From Bacteroidales bacterium (lineage in GTDB: Bacteria > Bacteroidota > Bacteroidia > Bacteroidales > P3), in assembly GCA_017479385.1 (NCBI GenBank), contig JAFVCE010000003.1, positions 62,001-126,000 on the forward strand: 64,000 nucleotides of DNA, in the 5' to 3' direction. A program made the position numbers and the translations under genes. This document shows positions 36,094-44,797 of this stretch, in pieces. Below the pieces are notes generated by a model. The model was not told the DNA's origin. It saw only the letters and a list, made by a program, of their open reading frames with translations, and searched no databases. Each line of letters starts with the position of its first letter. Positions within the stretch are counted from its first letter, which is position 1.

Positions 36094-37083
36094 ATGATTA
36101 ACGAGCAATATATCAGGTTTGATTGGGCCGCGAAACGTATGTTACGCGACAAGGCAAACTTCGCCGTCCTCGAGGGATTGATGACCGTATTGATAGGCGA
36201 GCAAATGAAGATTGAGGAGATTTTAGAGAGTGAAGGCAACCAGAGTTCGGCCGAGGACAAGTTCAATCGTGTCGACGTCATGGCGCGCAACAGCCGAGGC
36301 GAGTACATCATTGTCGAGGTGCAGCTCGCCCGCGAGGTCTACTTCATAGAGCGGATGCTCTACGGTGTTTCGAAAGTGATAACAGACAACATCAAGCTTG
36401 GCGAGAAATACAACAAAGTCAAAAAAGTCTACTCCATCAACATCTTATATTTTCCACTGGGTATGGGCAAAGACTTTGTGTATCACGGCACTACGCATTT
36501 TGTAGGCATACACACAGGCGACGAACTCTCCATCTCGCCCCGCGAGCGCGAAACCCTTGGTATGAGGCCCGTTAGCGACATCATGCCAGAGTATTTTATC
36601 ATCCGTGTCAACGAGTTCAACCAAGTTGCTACCACGCCGCTCGAGGAGTGGATAGACTACCTGAAGAACGGCAAGGTTCGTACCGACACCGATGTGCCCG
36701 GCCTGCAGGAGGTTCGTGCCAAGTTGCAGTACCTCTCGATGGACGACCGCGAGCGCCGAGCCTATGAGCGCCATCTTGAAAACCAGATGATACAGAACGA
36801 CGTCATCGATACTGCCCGTATCGAAGGATACGCTGACGGCCATGCTGAGGGCCATACCGAAGGTCGTGCCGAGGGTCTCGCCGAGGGTCGTGCCGAGGGT
36901 CGTGCCGAGGGTCGTGCCGAAGGCCTCGCCGAGGGTATTGCTCGGGGGCTTGAGGAGGGCGAAGCAAAAGGTATGGAGAAAGAACGTCGTGCCACTGCCG
37001 CCAAGATGAAAACCATGGGCATAGAGGTGGCCTTGATTGCTCAAATAACGGGCCTAACTGACGAAGAGATAGCGGCCTTGTAG
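36094..37083 (+). CDS. Rpn-family recombination-promoting nuclease / PD-(D/E)XK transposase-like protein
   Basis: 329 residues. The N-terminal PD-(D/E)XK nuclease core (about 1-150) shows the start YIRFDWAAKRMLRD, a catalytic-type NRVDVMARNSRGEYIIVEVQ stretch and the ERMLYGVSKV helix. The family promotes RecA-independent recombination and relates to former transposase_31 proteins. Residues about 245-290 are an AEGRAEG-type tetrad repeat from 12-bp DNA units, common in this family and prone to copy change. No inverted repeats or target duplications were seen, so it is not called a mobile element. Confidence 0.85.
   Translation: MINEQYIRFDWAAKRMLRDKANFAVLEGLMTVLIGEQMKIEEILESEGNQSSAEDKFNRVDVMARNSRGEYIIVEVQLAREVYFIERMLYGVSKVITDNIKLGEKYNKVKKVYSINILYFPLGMGKDFVYHGTTHFVGIHTGDELSISPRERETLGMRPVSDIMPEYFIIRVNEFNQVATTPLEEWIDYLKNGKVRTDTDVPGLQEVRAKLQYLSMDDRERRAYERHLENQMIQNDVIDTARIEGYADGHAEGHTEGRAEGLAEGRAEGRAEGRAEGLAEGIARGLEEGEAKGMEKERRATAAKMKTMGIEVALIAQITGLTDEEIAAL
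36829..36955 (+). repeat. 12-bp coding repeat (AEGR/AEGL units)
   Basis: GGTCGTGCCGAG and close variants recur about nine times in tandem near the 3' end of the Rpn gene, encoding alternating (R/L)AEG tetrads. Confidence 0.8.
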
Positions 37084-37132
37084 CCGTATGTTACCCCACG
37101 AAACGTATATATATCAACGCAATATTAGAATT

Positions 37133-37879
37133 ATGGAAATCAAAGCAGTCAGAATGTTTGACTATGGTTTTATGAACCAGCAGTTTGCCTTTGGCGGCGA
37201 GAGCAAGGAAGGCCTCGACCCCCAAATTATTTATCGTAGCAGTCTTCAGAATTTCCTTATCGATACAGGCTCCGAGGTTATTCTTGTCGATACCGGTTTC
37301 GACAACGGCTATGAGGCTCCTGAACGCAAGTTCGGCGCTCCGCTGTTTATGGGCGACAAGGTGGCCGACTATATGGACTCGTTTGCCGCCCTCGGCTACA
37401 AGCCCGAGCAGGTAACCAAAATCCTCCTTACCCACAAGCACGCCGACCACTCGGCAGCCATTCAGCACTTTGCCAATGCCAAGATATACATCGCGCCCGA
37501 AGATGCCGATGCCATGAAGCTCGAAGGCGAGAACATCGTCAGGGTTACCTACAAGGACGGCGCTTACCACAACTTCCCACGTGCCGAACGCATTGCCGAC
37601 GGCATTTGGATGGTCGAAGCCAGGGGCCACACCCATGGCAACAGTGTTGTTGTGGCCGAAAACGAAGGCTTGTTCTACATGATGCATGGCGACGTAACCT
37701 ACTGTGACGCAGCGCTCAAGGCCAATCGCCTGTCGGTTGTGTTCGAGGACCTTGCCGCGGCTCGCACAACCCTCGACCGCGTGCGCGAGTTCGTCAAAAC
37801 CAATCCCACAGTCTACCTCTCGACCCACTGCCCCGAGGGTTACGAAAATCTGGCCATGAAACGCATAATGACGCTCTAA
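37133..37879 (+). CDS. MBL-fold metallo-hydrolase (lactonase-like)
   Basis: 248 residues from the ATG at 37133. An in-frame ATG at 37088 would add residues unlike the family. The metal motif HxHxDH is clear as LTHKHADHS, preceded by ILVDTGFDNGYEAP and followed by RGHTHGNSVVVAENEGLF, MMHGDVTYCD and the final YLSTHCPEG. This pattern is that of the AHL-lactonase-like branch of the metallo-beta-lactamase fold, cytoplasmic and two-metal. The substrate cannot be inferred. It lies 49 bp after the Rpn gene and is followed by a terminator. Confidence 0.85.
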   Translation: MEIKAVRMFDYGFMNQQFAFGGESKEGLDPQIIYRSSLQNFLIDTGSEVILVDTGFDNGYEAPERKFGAPLFMGDKVADYMDSFAALGYKPEQVTKILLTHKHADHSAAIQHFANAKIYIAPEDADAMKLEGENIVRVTYKDGAYHNFPRAERIADGIWMVEARGHTHGNSVVVAENEGLFYMMHGDVTYCDAALKANRLSVVFEDLAAARTTLDRVREFVKTNPTVYLSTHCPEGYENLAMKRIMTL

Positions 37880-37917
37880 CCGCCAAAAGGCCTAAGGGTA
37901 GAAAAATTTGTATGCAG

Positions 37918-37959
37918 AAAGAAAATGCCAACCTGTTGAGTGTGTGGCATTTTCTTTTT
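37918..37959 (+). terminator. Intrinsic terminator of the MBL-hydrolase gene
   Basis: AAAGAAAATGCCA (37918-37930) pairs with TGGCATTTTCTTT (37945-37957) and runs into further T. Confidence 0.75.
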
Positions 37960-38007
37960 CGCAATCAGCACTGCTGCTAACCATTGTCGACGGACTTTGC
38001 GATTTTT

Positions 38008-38040
38008 TTTGCAGAGAAATTGAAAAAATGCGTAACTTTG
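38008..38040 (+). promoter_or_regulatory. Promoter of the unknown protein - HAD - plsY unit
   Basis: TTTG (38008-38011) and TAACTTTG (38033-38040) are 21 bp apart, matching the Bacteroidota consensus. The ATG is 26 bp further on. Confidence 0.75.
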
Positions 38041-38065
38041 CAAAAAAATTGGTTCACCTGTCGAT

Positions 38066-38737
38066 ATGGAAACTGTAGAAAAGAAACAAAGCGGAACGTC
38101 CCATTTGGTCGAAGGCCTGAAGGCTCTCAATAGCGAGGGCTGCCGTTTCTTTATCGACGCCAATCCACAGCAAGAAACGCTCATCACCTCGTCGCGCCTT
38201 CGCTGGCTCTCGATTAGGGAAAAGAAGGGCGCCTACTTCACCGACGAGCAGAACCAAGCCCTACAGCGCATTGCCCAATTGGTCGATTTGACCGATGCCA
38301 ACCACCTTAATATCAGGATTTTACTCTACAGACATCCTCGCCGCTACAAGCGTGCCGAACGCGACGTAGTGGTCGACCTTCTGCGCTGTGGCGGAACCGA
38401 AATTCGTTACCTCAAAAATAACGACCAACTTTCGCGCTTGGCCCTACGCGGCGGAAAACTCTTCCTCTCGACGGCCGCCCGAACAGGCGAAGCGGTAAAT
38501 CAAGGCATTGTGTACGAGTCGTTTTCGCCAGCCAGCGACCCCCTGCTCGAGTCGTTTCGTGCCAGTTTCGAAGCCGACTTCGCAAAGGCCAAACGCTTGG
38601 TGCTGAACAAGAACGGCAAAATTGCCTATGCCGACTCGACGTTGCGCCTCTTCGTGCGCTGGGTGTCGTCAGAAAAAGGTCTTGCCGTCATCGGCACCAT
38701 TGTGGGCATTGTTGGACTCTTAATTGCACTTCTTTGA
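38066..38737 (+). CDS. Unknown protein with C-terminal membrane anchor
   Basis: 223 residues, not recognised. No signal peptide. The soluble part (about 1-195) mixes short strands and helices; FFIDANPQQETLITSSRLRWLS, NIRILLYRHPRRYKRAERDVVVDLL and GKLFLSTA segments faintly resemble phospholipase D-like proteins, but no HKD motif is present. The last 20 residues (GLAVIGTIVGIVGLLIALL) form one hydrophobic helix, so the protein looks tail-anchored with its bulk in the cytoplasm. It has its own promoter and is 3 bp from the HAD gene, then plsY, pointing to co-expression with membrane-lipid synthesis. Confidence 0.6.
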   Translation: METVEKKQSGTSHLVEGLKALNSEGCRFFIDANPQQETLITSSRLRWLSIREKKGAYFTDEQNQALQRIAQLVDLTDANHLNIRILLYRHPRRYKRAERDVVVDLLRCGGTEIRYLKNNDQLSRLALRGGKLFLSTAARTGEAVNQGIVYESFSPASDPLLESFRASFEADFAKAKRLVLNKNGKIAYADSTLRLFVRWVSSEKGLAVIGTIVGIVGLLIALL

Positions 38738-38740
38738 ACT

Positions 38741-39532
38741 ATGGCAGAAATTGCTGATATTAAGCTCGTTATAACCGATGTGGACGGCACGCTAATGACC
38801 GACGATGGCCTCATTCCGCCCCAGATTTTCGAGGTGATAGAAGCGCTCATTTGTCGCGGTGTGACCTTTGCCGTGGCCAGCGGCCGCCAGTTGCAGAACC
38901 TGCAACAACTGTTCGAGCCTCTTGCCAGCAATATTTTTTTTGTGGCCAACAACGGTGCTACACTTGCCGAGGGCTATAAGGTGTTGACCGACAGCCTTAT
39001 GCACCCTGCAGCTGTAGATTTATGTCTCGACTTTGCCCAGCTCCATGCAGCCTCGCCGCTGCTCTACGCCAACGGCACGGTGCTGACCAACGATGCCTCG
39101 TCGGCCCTGCGCCAATTTCTTGAAAAACACCAGGTTCCGTTCGCGGTGAGCCAAAACCTTGCCGCCTATGCCTGCGGAGTGTCTAAACTCTCGCTCCTCA
39201 AGTTCGACGGCTCGATGCCACAACTCAAGCCGCTGCTTGCCACGAGTGGCATAGAGGTCTTCGTGGCCAACCGCTATATGCTCGACGTAACAGCCGAGGG
39301 GACAAACAAAGGGGTGACAATCAGTCGTTTAATCAATCTCATTGGCGTTGCCGAGGCCAACGTTTGCGCCTTTGGCGACAGCGAGAACGACCTCGATATG
39401 TTTGCCCACGCGGGGCTGCGTTTCGCGGTGGCCAACGCTGCCGAAGTGCTCAAAAAAAAGTCGCGCATAGTGCCTTCCAACAATGATTTGGGCGTTATCT
39501 GTACCTTGCGCCAACTATTCAATATCGCCTAA
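38741..39532 (+). CDS. Cof-type HAD-IIB phosphatase
   Basis: 263 residues. HAD motif I is ITDVDGTL (nucleophile Asp13), motif II region VASGRQ, motif III Lys in GTNKGV, and motif IV FGDSENDLDMF. The cap domain in the middle is of C2B type, which defines the Cof/IIB group. These enzymes dephosphorylate sugar phosphates, nucleotides or cofactors in the cytoplasm. The substrate is unknown. It lies between the tail-anchored unknown protein and plsY in a tight operon. Confidence 0.9.
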   Translation: MAEIADIKLVITDVDGTLMTDDGLIPPQIFEVIEALICRGVTFAVASGRQLQNLQQLFEPLASNIFFVANNGATLAEGYKVLTDSLMHPAAVDLCLDFAQLHAASPLLYANGTVLTNDASSALRQFLEKHQVPFAVSQNLAAYACGVSKLSLLKFDGSMPQLKPLLATSGIEVFVANRYMLDVTAEGTNKGVTISRLINLIGVAEANVCAFGDSENDLDMFAHAGLRFAVANAAEVLKKKSRIVPSNNDLGVICTLRQLFNIA

Positions 39533-39544
39533 AACCACCTGCCT

Positions 39545-40165
39545 ATGATTATCGCCACGTTGCTGCTCAGCCTGTTTTCGTACCTCCTCGGCTCGGTGCC
39601 GGTGGGCTACCTTGTTGTGCGTCGCAAGGTGGGCGTTGACCTGCGCAGCGTTGGGTCGGGTTCGACGGGTGCCACCAACGCCGCTCGCGCCATAAAGGCC
39701 GAGCGTGGCGAGCGCCAGGCAGTGTGTGGGTTCTACCTCATTCTGGCGCTCGATATGCTCAAAGGGGCGCTGCCAGTGCTGGCTGCGAGGCTGCTCTGGC
39801 CTGGGGTGTGGTGGCTAAGCGCTGTGGCTGCTGCCGCGGTTGCCATTGGCCACAGCCACTCGCTGTTTCTTCGCTTCAAAGGGGGCAAGTCGGTTGCTGT
39901 GGGGTTCGGTATCACGCTGGTTCTCTGCCCGTTGGCAGGACTCTGCACATTTGCTCTCTGGTTCCTCGTTGCCCACTTTTCGCACTACGTCTCGCTCGGG
40001 TCGATGGTGGCCTTCGCCGCAGCGCCGTTGCTTGTCTGGCTCTTCGGGGCACCGGTTGGCTATGTTGCTACCGAGGTTCTGCTGGGGCTCTACATCATCG
40101 TTCTGCACCACCAAAACATCGGTCGGCTGCTCGCTGGTTGCGAGAACAAAACCGACTGGATTTAG
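39545..40165 (+). CDS. plsY: Glycerol-3-phosphate acyltransferase PlsY
   Basis: 206 residues, normal length. The family motifs are all present: GSVPVGYLVVRR, GSGSTGATNAAR, FKGGKSVAVGFG and HHQNIGRLLAG with ENK near the end. There are about five membrane segments. PlsY transfers an acyl group from acyl-phosphate to glycerol-3-phosphate, the first step of phospholipid synthesis at the inner membrane. It is last in the promoter-38008 operon and converges on recO. Confidence 0.94.
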   Translation: MIIATLLLSLFSYLLGSVPVGYLVVRRKVGVDLRSVGSGSTGATNAARAIKAERGERQAVCGFYLILALDMLKGALPVLAARLLWPGVWWLSAVAAAAVAIGHSHSLFLRFKGGKSVAVGFGITLVLCPLAGLCTFALWFLVAHFSHYVSLGSMVAFAAAPLLVWLFGAPVGYVATEVLLGLYIIVLHHQNIGRLLAGCENKTDWI

Positions 40166-40267
40166 GCTCAAGTTCGCCCTGTGGTCGGTTTGGAGTCGGT
40201 GTCGGAAGGGGCTAATCAGTGCTTAGAAATCGATAAACGAGGCTTTCTAAATGGGCCAAAGTGGGGT

Positions 40268-40350
40268 GTTAAGTGCCTCTGTATCAAGCGTTGTTCGACC
40301 TCAATACGACCCTAACCCCTCTTTAACCCCTCCTTGACCCTGGTTTTCAG
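40268..40350 (+). repeat. 83-bp convergent-gap repeat, copy 3
   Basis: It matches copy 1 (18826-18908) at 81 of 83 positions by direct reading, including all five 11-bp units. It lies between the convergent plsY and recO genes, 16 bp after the recO stop on the recO side. Confidence 0.92.
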
Positions 40351-40366
40351 GTAGTTGAATTTATCG

Positions 40367-41077
40367 TTATGAGAGGACGGCGTGGAGTATTTCGTGCGAT
40401 TTGAACTGCCCGAATGTAGCGAGGTGAATTTTGTAGTAGTCGAGCAGGCTGGTCAGTAGCCGGCTGCGGTCGGCCAGTGGTGGGCGAGAGGTGTTGGCGG
40501 GGTCGAGGTAGGTGTGGAGCAGGGCCGACTGGTCGTAGTCTAGCACCGCCTGTGGTGTGTCGGTGGCGGAGAACGAGGGCGACACAAAGCAGCCTTCGTC
40601 GAGGCTGAAAACGGGGCGTGCGGGGCTGTGGTTGTTGCGTGGGGCAATGCCGAGGTGGTCGGCCACCGCGAGCAGGAAGGCGATGGGCAGGTTGGCCAGG
40701 TCGGCGCTGTCGAGGTTGGCCAGGGTGGCGGTGGTGTAGTCGAAGAGGGCGGGCATGGGCTCGTCGTCGCGCAGCGAGCGGTAGAGTACTTCGGCCATGA
40801 AGAATTTGAGCGCCAGGTGCTGCATGGTGGGCTCGGGTTGGGGCAGTGGCGAGAGTTCGCGTATGTGGTTGATGGCGTGGCGCGGGTTGTTGTAGACCAC
40901 CATGTCGAGCCACGTCATGGGTTGGAAGAGGTTTTGCTTGGTGCGTGCCGAGCGCGAGCGGACGTTTTTGGCTATGTAGGAGCGCAGGCCCAGTTGTCGG
41001 GTTAGTATGCGGGCTATGACCGACGTTTCGCCGTAGGGGGTAGTGTGGAGCACAAGGCCCTGGGTGGTGAGTTGCAT
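40367..41077 (-). CDS. recO: DNA repair protein RecO
   Basis: 236 residues. The N-terminal OB fold is recognised by the MQLTTQGLVLHTTPYGETS opening, then FQPMTWLDMVVY, followed by the helical C-terminal domain (FFMAEVLYRSLRDDEP). The four zinc cysteines of many RecO proteins are absent, as usual in Bacteroidota. RecO loads RecA on SSB-coated DNA in RecFOR repair. It is the last gene of the six-gene operon that begins at 46304, 15 bp after porZ. Confidence 0.9.
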   Translation of the reverse strand: MQLTTQGLVLHTTPYGETSVIARILTRQLGLRSYIAKNVRSRSARTKQNLFQPMTWLDMVVYNNPRHAINHIRELSPLPQPEPTMQHLALKFFMAEVLYRSLRDDEPMPALFDYTTATLANLDSADLANLPIAFLLAVADHLGIAPRNNHSPARPVFSLDEGCFVSPSFSATDTPQAVLDYDQSALLHTYLDPANTSRPPLADRSRLLTSLLDYYKIHLATFGQFKSHEILHAVLS

Positions 41078-41092
41078 GGGCCGACGGTGGGT

Positions 41093-43402
41093 TTAGCGGA
41101 TGATGAGTATTTTGACGGCCACTGATTCGTGGCCCGACTGGTTGGCGGCAAAGGCGTAGTAAACGCCCGAGGCCACTTTTTGGCCGTCGAGGGTGCGGCC
41201 GTCCCACACGGCTTGTCCGCCCGTGGCGTGGGCAGAGTAGACGGTGCGTCCGGCGGCGTCGGTTATGTGTACCACCGCGCCTCGGGGCAGCCCTTTGATG
41301 GCTATCGGGCCGTCGTAGCCTGGGCGCACGGGGTTGGGAAAGGCGTAGGTGCGCTCTTGCTTGTAGTAGTCGCCATAGGTGGCGGTGCCGCGATAGGAGA
41401 GCAGGCCGCGGTCGGTGCCCACGAAGACCTCGCCCGAGCGCGGTTGCACGGCCACGCTCACCACCTTGTCTGAAAACAGGGGGCTGTTGGCCGTGGTGAA
41501 GTGTTGCAGCTGTTGCATACCGTTGGCCGAAATGAGGTAGAGGCCACCTGCGGCGGTGCCCACCCATTTGCGGTTAGCTCCGTCGACGGCTATCGAGGTT
41601 ATGTTTTCGTAGGCCATGAGGTATTCGTAGAAGTCGCCGTTGGTTATGGTTATGTTGCTGCAGTTGACGGGGGCTTTCTCGCCGTTGCCGCCGCCGTCGA
41701 AAGCGCGATAGGCGTCGTAGATTACCTTGATGCCTTTGTTGGTCCCAATCCAGATGTCGCCGTTTTGGTCTTGCGCCATGCAGTTCACGGTTTCGGTGCG
41801 CAGCTTGCTGCCATTGTTAGGGTCTATGTAGGCTAGCCGGCTGTCGCCATCGTGCACGTAGATGGTGTTGGCGCGCCCGGCCATGAGTTTGAAGTCGGTA
41901 ATGCTGTCCCAGATAATTTTGTCGACCTCTATGGCCGAGGCGAAAGCCGAGGTGTTGAATTTTTGCCACGAGCCGTCTTTGCGGCGCACGGCTAAGGCGT
42001 GGGTTTGGCCCGAGTTGGCCACCCAGAGGTTCTCTTTGTCGTCGAATGCCAAAGCGCCGGTGAGGGTGAGCCTGTTGCGGCCCGATTGCAGCGATTGCAG
42101 AGCCCCGCCGGTGGTGCTGTCGTTGTAGATTAGCTCGGGTTTGCCGTCGACAATGCGCAGCACGCCGTCGCCCCACAGGGCGGCCACAATCTCGGTCGAG
42201 TCGAAGGGGTTGACCACCGCGTCGAGCAGGTCGGAGGCGCTGTCGATTAGGTGGTTAGAGCGGTCCAGTTGTTCCCACTGCGTGCCGCGATAGGTTAGCA
42301 GGTTGGCGGTGTTGTAGAGTTTGGAGTAGGTGGTTGTTTTGCCGCCTGGGCAGAGCATCATGGTGTTGTTGTAGGGCATGAGGCGGTAGGTGTTGTCGGC
42401 CGAGACGGGCCCGTTTGGGTAGTAGCTGCGGTCGCCTTGAGGCGAGCAGTGCAGCAGGCCGGCCCAGGGGTGGGCAAGCCAGTAGGTGCCATCGCGGTCG
42501 AGGTCGGCATCGTTCACCTCGAGGTTGCCGTAGGCAAAGGCGAGCAGGCTGTCGGTGTGGGCAAAATGGGTGTCGTAGAGGTCGACCCTTGTGGCCGAGG
42601 CTACGAGCAGGCCGGCGCCCACGCGGTGCATTGCCACGAGGTCGGCCGTCAGCATTGGTGCGAAGCCTGTGGGCTCTTTGCGGAAGAGGGTGTAGCTGGT
42701 GGGGTCGAACGAGTGGGCGGTGGCCACAAGGGCTCCGCCGAGGGTGTCGAGCGTGGTCACGGTGTAGTCGGTCAGGGCCGAGTCGGCCAGTGGCTCCCAG
42801 AGGTCGCTAATGGTCAGGTAGCGGGCGTTGGTGGGGGCGTGTTTCAGCCCCTCGGCCGTGGCGGCGTAGATAGAGTCGGCCGTGAAAGCCAGGTCGTATA
42901 CAGCAGTGTATGTGCCGTCCTGTCCAATGTGGTAGGTTTCGCCAATCTCTTTGCGGTCGAGGTCTAACACCACTATGCCGAAGCCGCATGACAGGTAGGC
43001 CTTGCGGTTGTGGAAGCGTATGGAGTTGATGGCCTTGTTGCCCAAATTGTCGTTGCGCTTAATGTCGGATATGTTAAACACACGGTCGTCGATAACGAGG
43101 TCTACATTAGAGTTGTTGTAGGCCACGACGAGGGTCTTGGTTCGTTCGTCGTAGGCAAAGGTGGCAATGCCGGCGTCGCTCAGGCCGTCGACCTTGGTCA
43201 TTCGCGTCAGGGTTTGGTCGTCGCGGTCGTAGTAGAACATACCGAGGTTGGCAGCGGCATAGACGCGCCCGTTGCCAGCCACCTGTACGCGGTGGGTGGC
43301 GCTGAAACTCAGGTGGTCGTGCCAGTGGCCAATGGCCGTTTGGGCGCAGGCCCCAAGAGCGGTTGCGAGCATGACTACGAGTGCTGTGGCGGTCTTTTTC
43401 AT
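41093..43402 (-). CDS. porZ: PorZ-like T9SS attachment-complex protein
   Basis: 769 residues with a signal peptide (MKKTATALVVMLATALGACA, then QTAIGHWHDHLSFS). Two beta-propeller domains fill about residues 30-670, with blades ending in patterns such as DLGMFYYD, TAEGLKHAP, GTNKGIKVI and VGTAAGGLYLI. The C-terminal domain (FPNPVRPGYDGPIAIKGLP ... HITDAAGRTVY ... SGVYYAFA) is the T9SS sorting domain. Overall size and layout match PorZ, which sits on the cell surface with PorU, PorQ and PorV and binds anionic LPS. Placement directly upstream of recO and downstream of mreD is notable. Confidence 0.87.
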   Translation of the reverse strand: MKKTATALVVMLATALGACAQTAIGHWHDHLSFSATHRVQVAGNGRVYAAANLGMFYYDRDDQTLTRMTKVDGLSDAGIATFAYDERTKTLVVAYNNSNVDLVIDDRVFNISDIKRNDNLGNKAINSIRFHNRKAYLSCGFGIVVLDLDRKEIGETYHIGQDGTYTAVYDLAFTADSIYAATAEGLKHAPTNARYLTISDLWEPLADSALTDYTVTTLDTLGGALVATAHSFDPTSYTLFRKEPTGFAPMLTADLVAMHRVGAGLLVASATRVDLYDTHFAHTDSLLAFAYGNLEVNDADLDRDGTYWLAHPWAGLLHCSPQGDRSYYPNGPVSADNTYRLMPYNNTMMLCPGGKTTTYSKLYNTANLLTYRGTQWEQLDRSNHLIDSASDLLDAVVNPFDSTEIVAALWGDGVLRIVDGKPELIYNDSTTGGALQSLQSGRNRLTLTGALAFDDKENLWVANSGQTHALAVRRKDGSWQKFNTSAFASAIEVDKIIWDSITDFKLMAGRANTIYVHDGDSRLAYIDPNNGSKLRTETVNCMAQDQNGDIWIGTNKGIKVIYDAYRAFDGGGNGEKAPVNCSNITITNGDFYEYLMAYENITSIAVDGANRKWVGTAAGGLYLISANGMQQLQHFTTANSPLFSDKVVSVAVQPRSGEVFVGTDRGLLSYRGTATYGDYYKQERTYAFPNPVRPGYDGPIAIKGLPRGAVVHITDAAGRTVYSAHATGGQAVWDGRTLDGQKVASGVYYAFAANQSGHESVAVKILIIR

Positions 43403-43429
43403 ATTTAGGGTAACGCGAAAAAAGGTTTT

Positions 43430-43960
43430 TTATTGTTTGCGCTGTTTAATAAATATGATTTGGTACAGAACGGCAATGATGGTGGTAGCCAGCGAGCTGG
43501 CCACCGAGGCTGCCAGGACCTGCCAAATGGAGTACCAAAAATCGTGGAAGTCGAACACCTCGAGCGCGAAGAAGACCACGTAGAATATGGCCATCATCAG
43601 GGCAAGGTAGCCCATGTAGTATTGGGGGGTGACGGTGCGGACGCTGGGGGCCTCTATTTCGGTGGTTTCGTTGCGGGTTAGTATCTTGTCGGCAAAAAGT
43701 ATGCGACACAGAGCCACGACAGTGCAGGCGCAGGCGTGGAAACCCAACAGGTTGCAGAAGAGGTCTTCGGTAAGCCCCGTGGCGAACGCTATGAGCAGCA
43801 GCGCTATCTTGTTCATGCCCGTGGGCAGCATGAGCACAAACAGCACGTAGAGCATGGGCAGAACGTAGCCCCATAGCGACACTTGGTTGAAGATGACCAC
43901 CTGGAGCACCATCAGCACCACGAAGCGTATTATGTTGCGTATAATCAAGTTGTTGCTCAT
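43430..43960 (-). CDS. mreD: Rod shape-determining protein MreD
   Basis: 176 residues with about five membrane segments and little else, the usual layout. The opening IIRFVVLMVLQVVIFNQVSL and LMLPTGMNKIALLLIAFATG are typical of Bacteroidota MreD. It acts with MreC in the elongasome at the inner membrane. Its ATG overlaps the mreC stop (ATGA), so translation is coupled. porZ follows 27 bp later. Confidence 0.9.
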   Translation of the reverse strand: MSNNLIIRNIIRFVVLMVLQVVIFNQVSLWGYVLPMLYVLFVLMLPTGMNKIALLLIAFATGLTEDLFCNLLGFHACACTVVALCRILFADKILTRNETTEIEAPSVRTVTPQYYMGYLALMMAIFYVVFFALEVFDFHDFWYSIWQVLAASVASSLATTIIAVLYQIIFIKQRKQ

Positions 43961-44790
43961 TCTTCGCTCAAGGTTTTGTTCATCAGCGCGTCTTGTTCGC
44001 GTTTGAACCTATTATTAATAATGTATACGTGGTTAAGTTTGTTGAAGTCGGTTGCGAGGTGTATGGTTATGTCGTAGAAGCCTTTGCCCTTCACGGTATC
44101 CAGTTTTTCGACGTAGCCCACCGGTATGCCTTCGGGAAAGTCGTTGGCCAAGCCCGAGGTTACCACCGTGTCGCCCTGGTAGAGTTGGTAGGTGGTGGGT
44201 ATGTCTACCACCGAGGCGTAGCGGTAGTCGTGGCCATTCCATACGAGGGTGCCGTTGGTCTGCATACGGGTTATTTTCACGCTGTTGCGGCTGTCGGAGT
44301 GCAGTATCGGCATGATGGTTGCAAAGTTGCGCGAGGTGTGTACCACCACGCCAACGATGCCTTGGGGCGAGATTACGGCCATGTCGGGTTTGAGCCCGTG
44401 CGAGGAGCCTTTGTTTATCATTATGTAGTTTTTGAACTGCTTCCACGAGTTCTTTATCACTTGGGCTTCGATGTAGGCGTAGCGCTGTTTGTAAACGGTG
44501 TCGTTCACGGTGAAAACGCTGTCGCTGTAGCTCATATACGAGCTTTCTACTTGGGCGCGGAGCATGGCGTTCTCGGCCGCCAAGCGGTCGTTTTCTTCTT
44601 TCAGCCCGAAGTAACTGTTCACGGCCGAAGTGGTGTTATACCACCCTCCGGCTACGCGGTTGGCGGCAGAGATTATGCGCGAACTTTGGTAGGTGCCCGC
44701 TTGCGCCATGAGGATGATGGAGAGCACCATCAAGGCAACGAAGACCAAGATGTAGTCGTAGCGTTTTAGTAGGCGGAATAGCGGTTCCAT
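43957..44790 (-). CDS. mreC: Rod shape-determining protein MreC
   Basis: 277 residues. One N-terminal membrane helix (about 12-32) is followed by a coiled coil (about 60-80; LKEENDRLAAENAMLRAQVE) and the double beta-barrel domain (about 105-265) with NYIMINKGSSHGLKPDMAVI and GIVGVVVHTS. MreC organises cell-wall synthesis enzymes in the periplasm. Upstream gmk is 7 bp away; downstream mreD overlaps. Confidence 0.93.
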   Translation of the reverse strand: MEPLFRLLKRYDYILVFVALMVLSIILMAQAGTYQSSRIISAANRVAGGWYNTTSAVNSYFGLKEENDRLAAENAMLRAQVESSYMSYSDSVFTVNDTVYKQRYAYIEAQVIKNSWKQFKNYIMINKGSSHGLKPDMAVISPQGIVGVVVHTSRNFATIMPILHSDSRNSVKITRMQTNGTLVWNGHDYRYASVVDIPTTYQLYQGDTVVTSGLANDFPEGIPVGYVEKLDTVKGKGFYDITIHLATDFNKLNHVYIINNRFKREQDALMNKTLSEE

Positions 44791-44797
44791 TGTGCGG

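Noticed and set aside
36762-37022. Minus-strand frame with ARPS repeats
   Set aside because: It is the reverse of the AEG coding repeat of the Rpn gene and has no independent support.
36094-37083. Rpn-family gene as an intact insertion sequence
   Set aside because: No terminal inverted repeats or target-site duplication could be seen around it, and the family is mostly chromosomal.
40347-41567. Open frame of 406 codons on the minus strand
   Set aside because: Shifted frame over recO and the end of porZ; both real genes are unmistakable.
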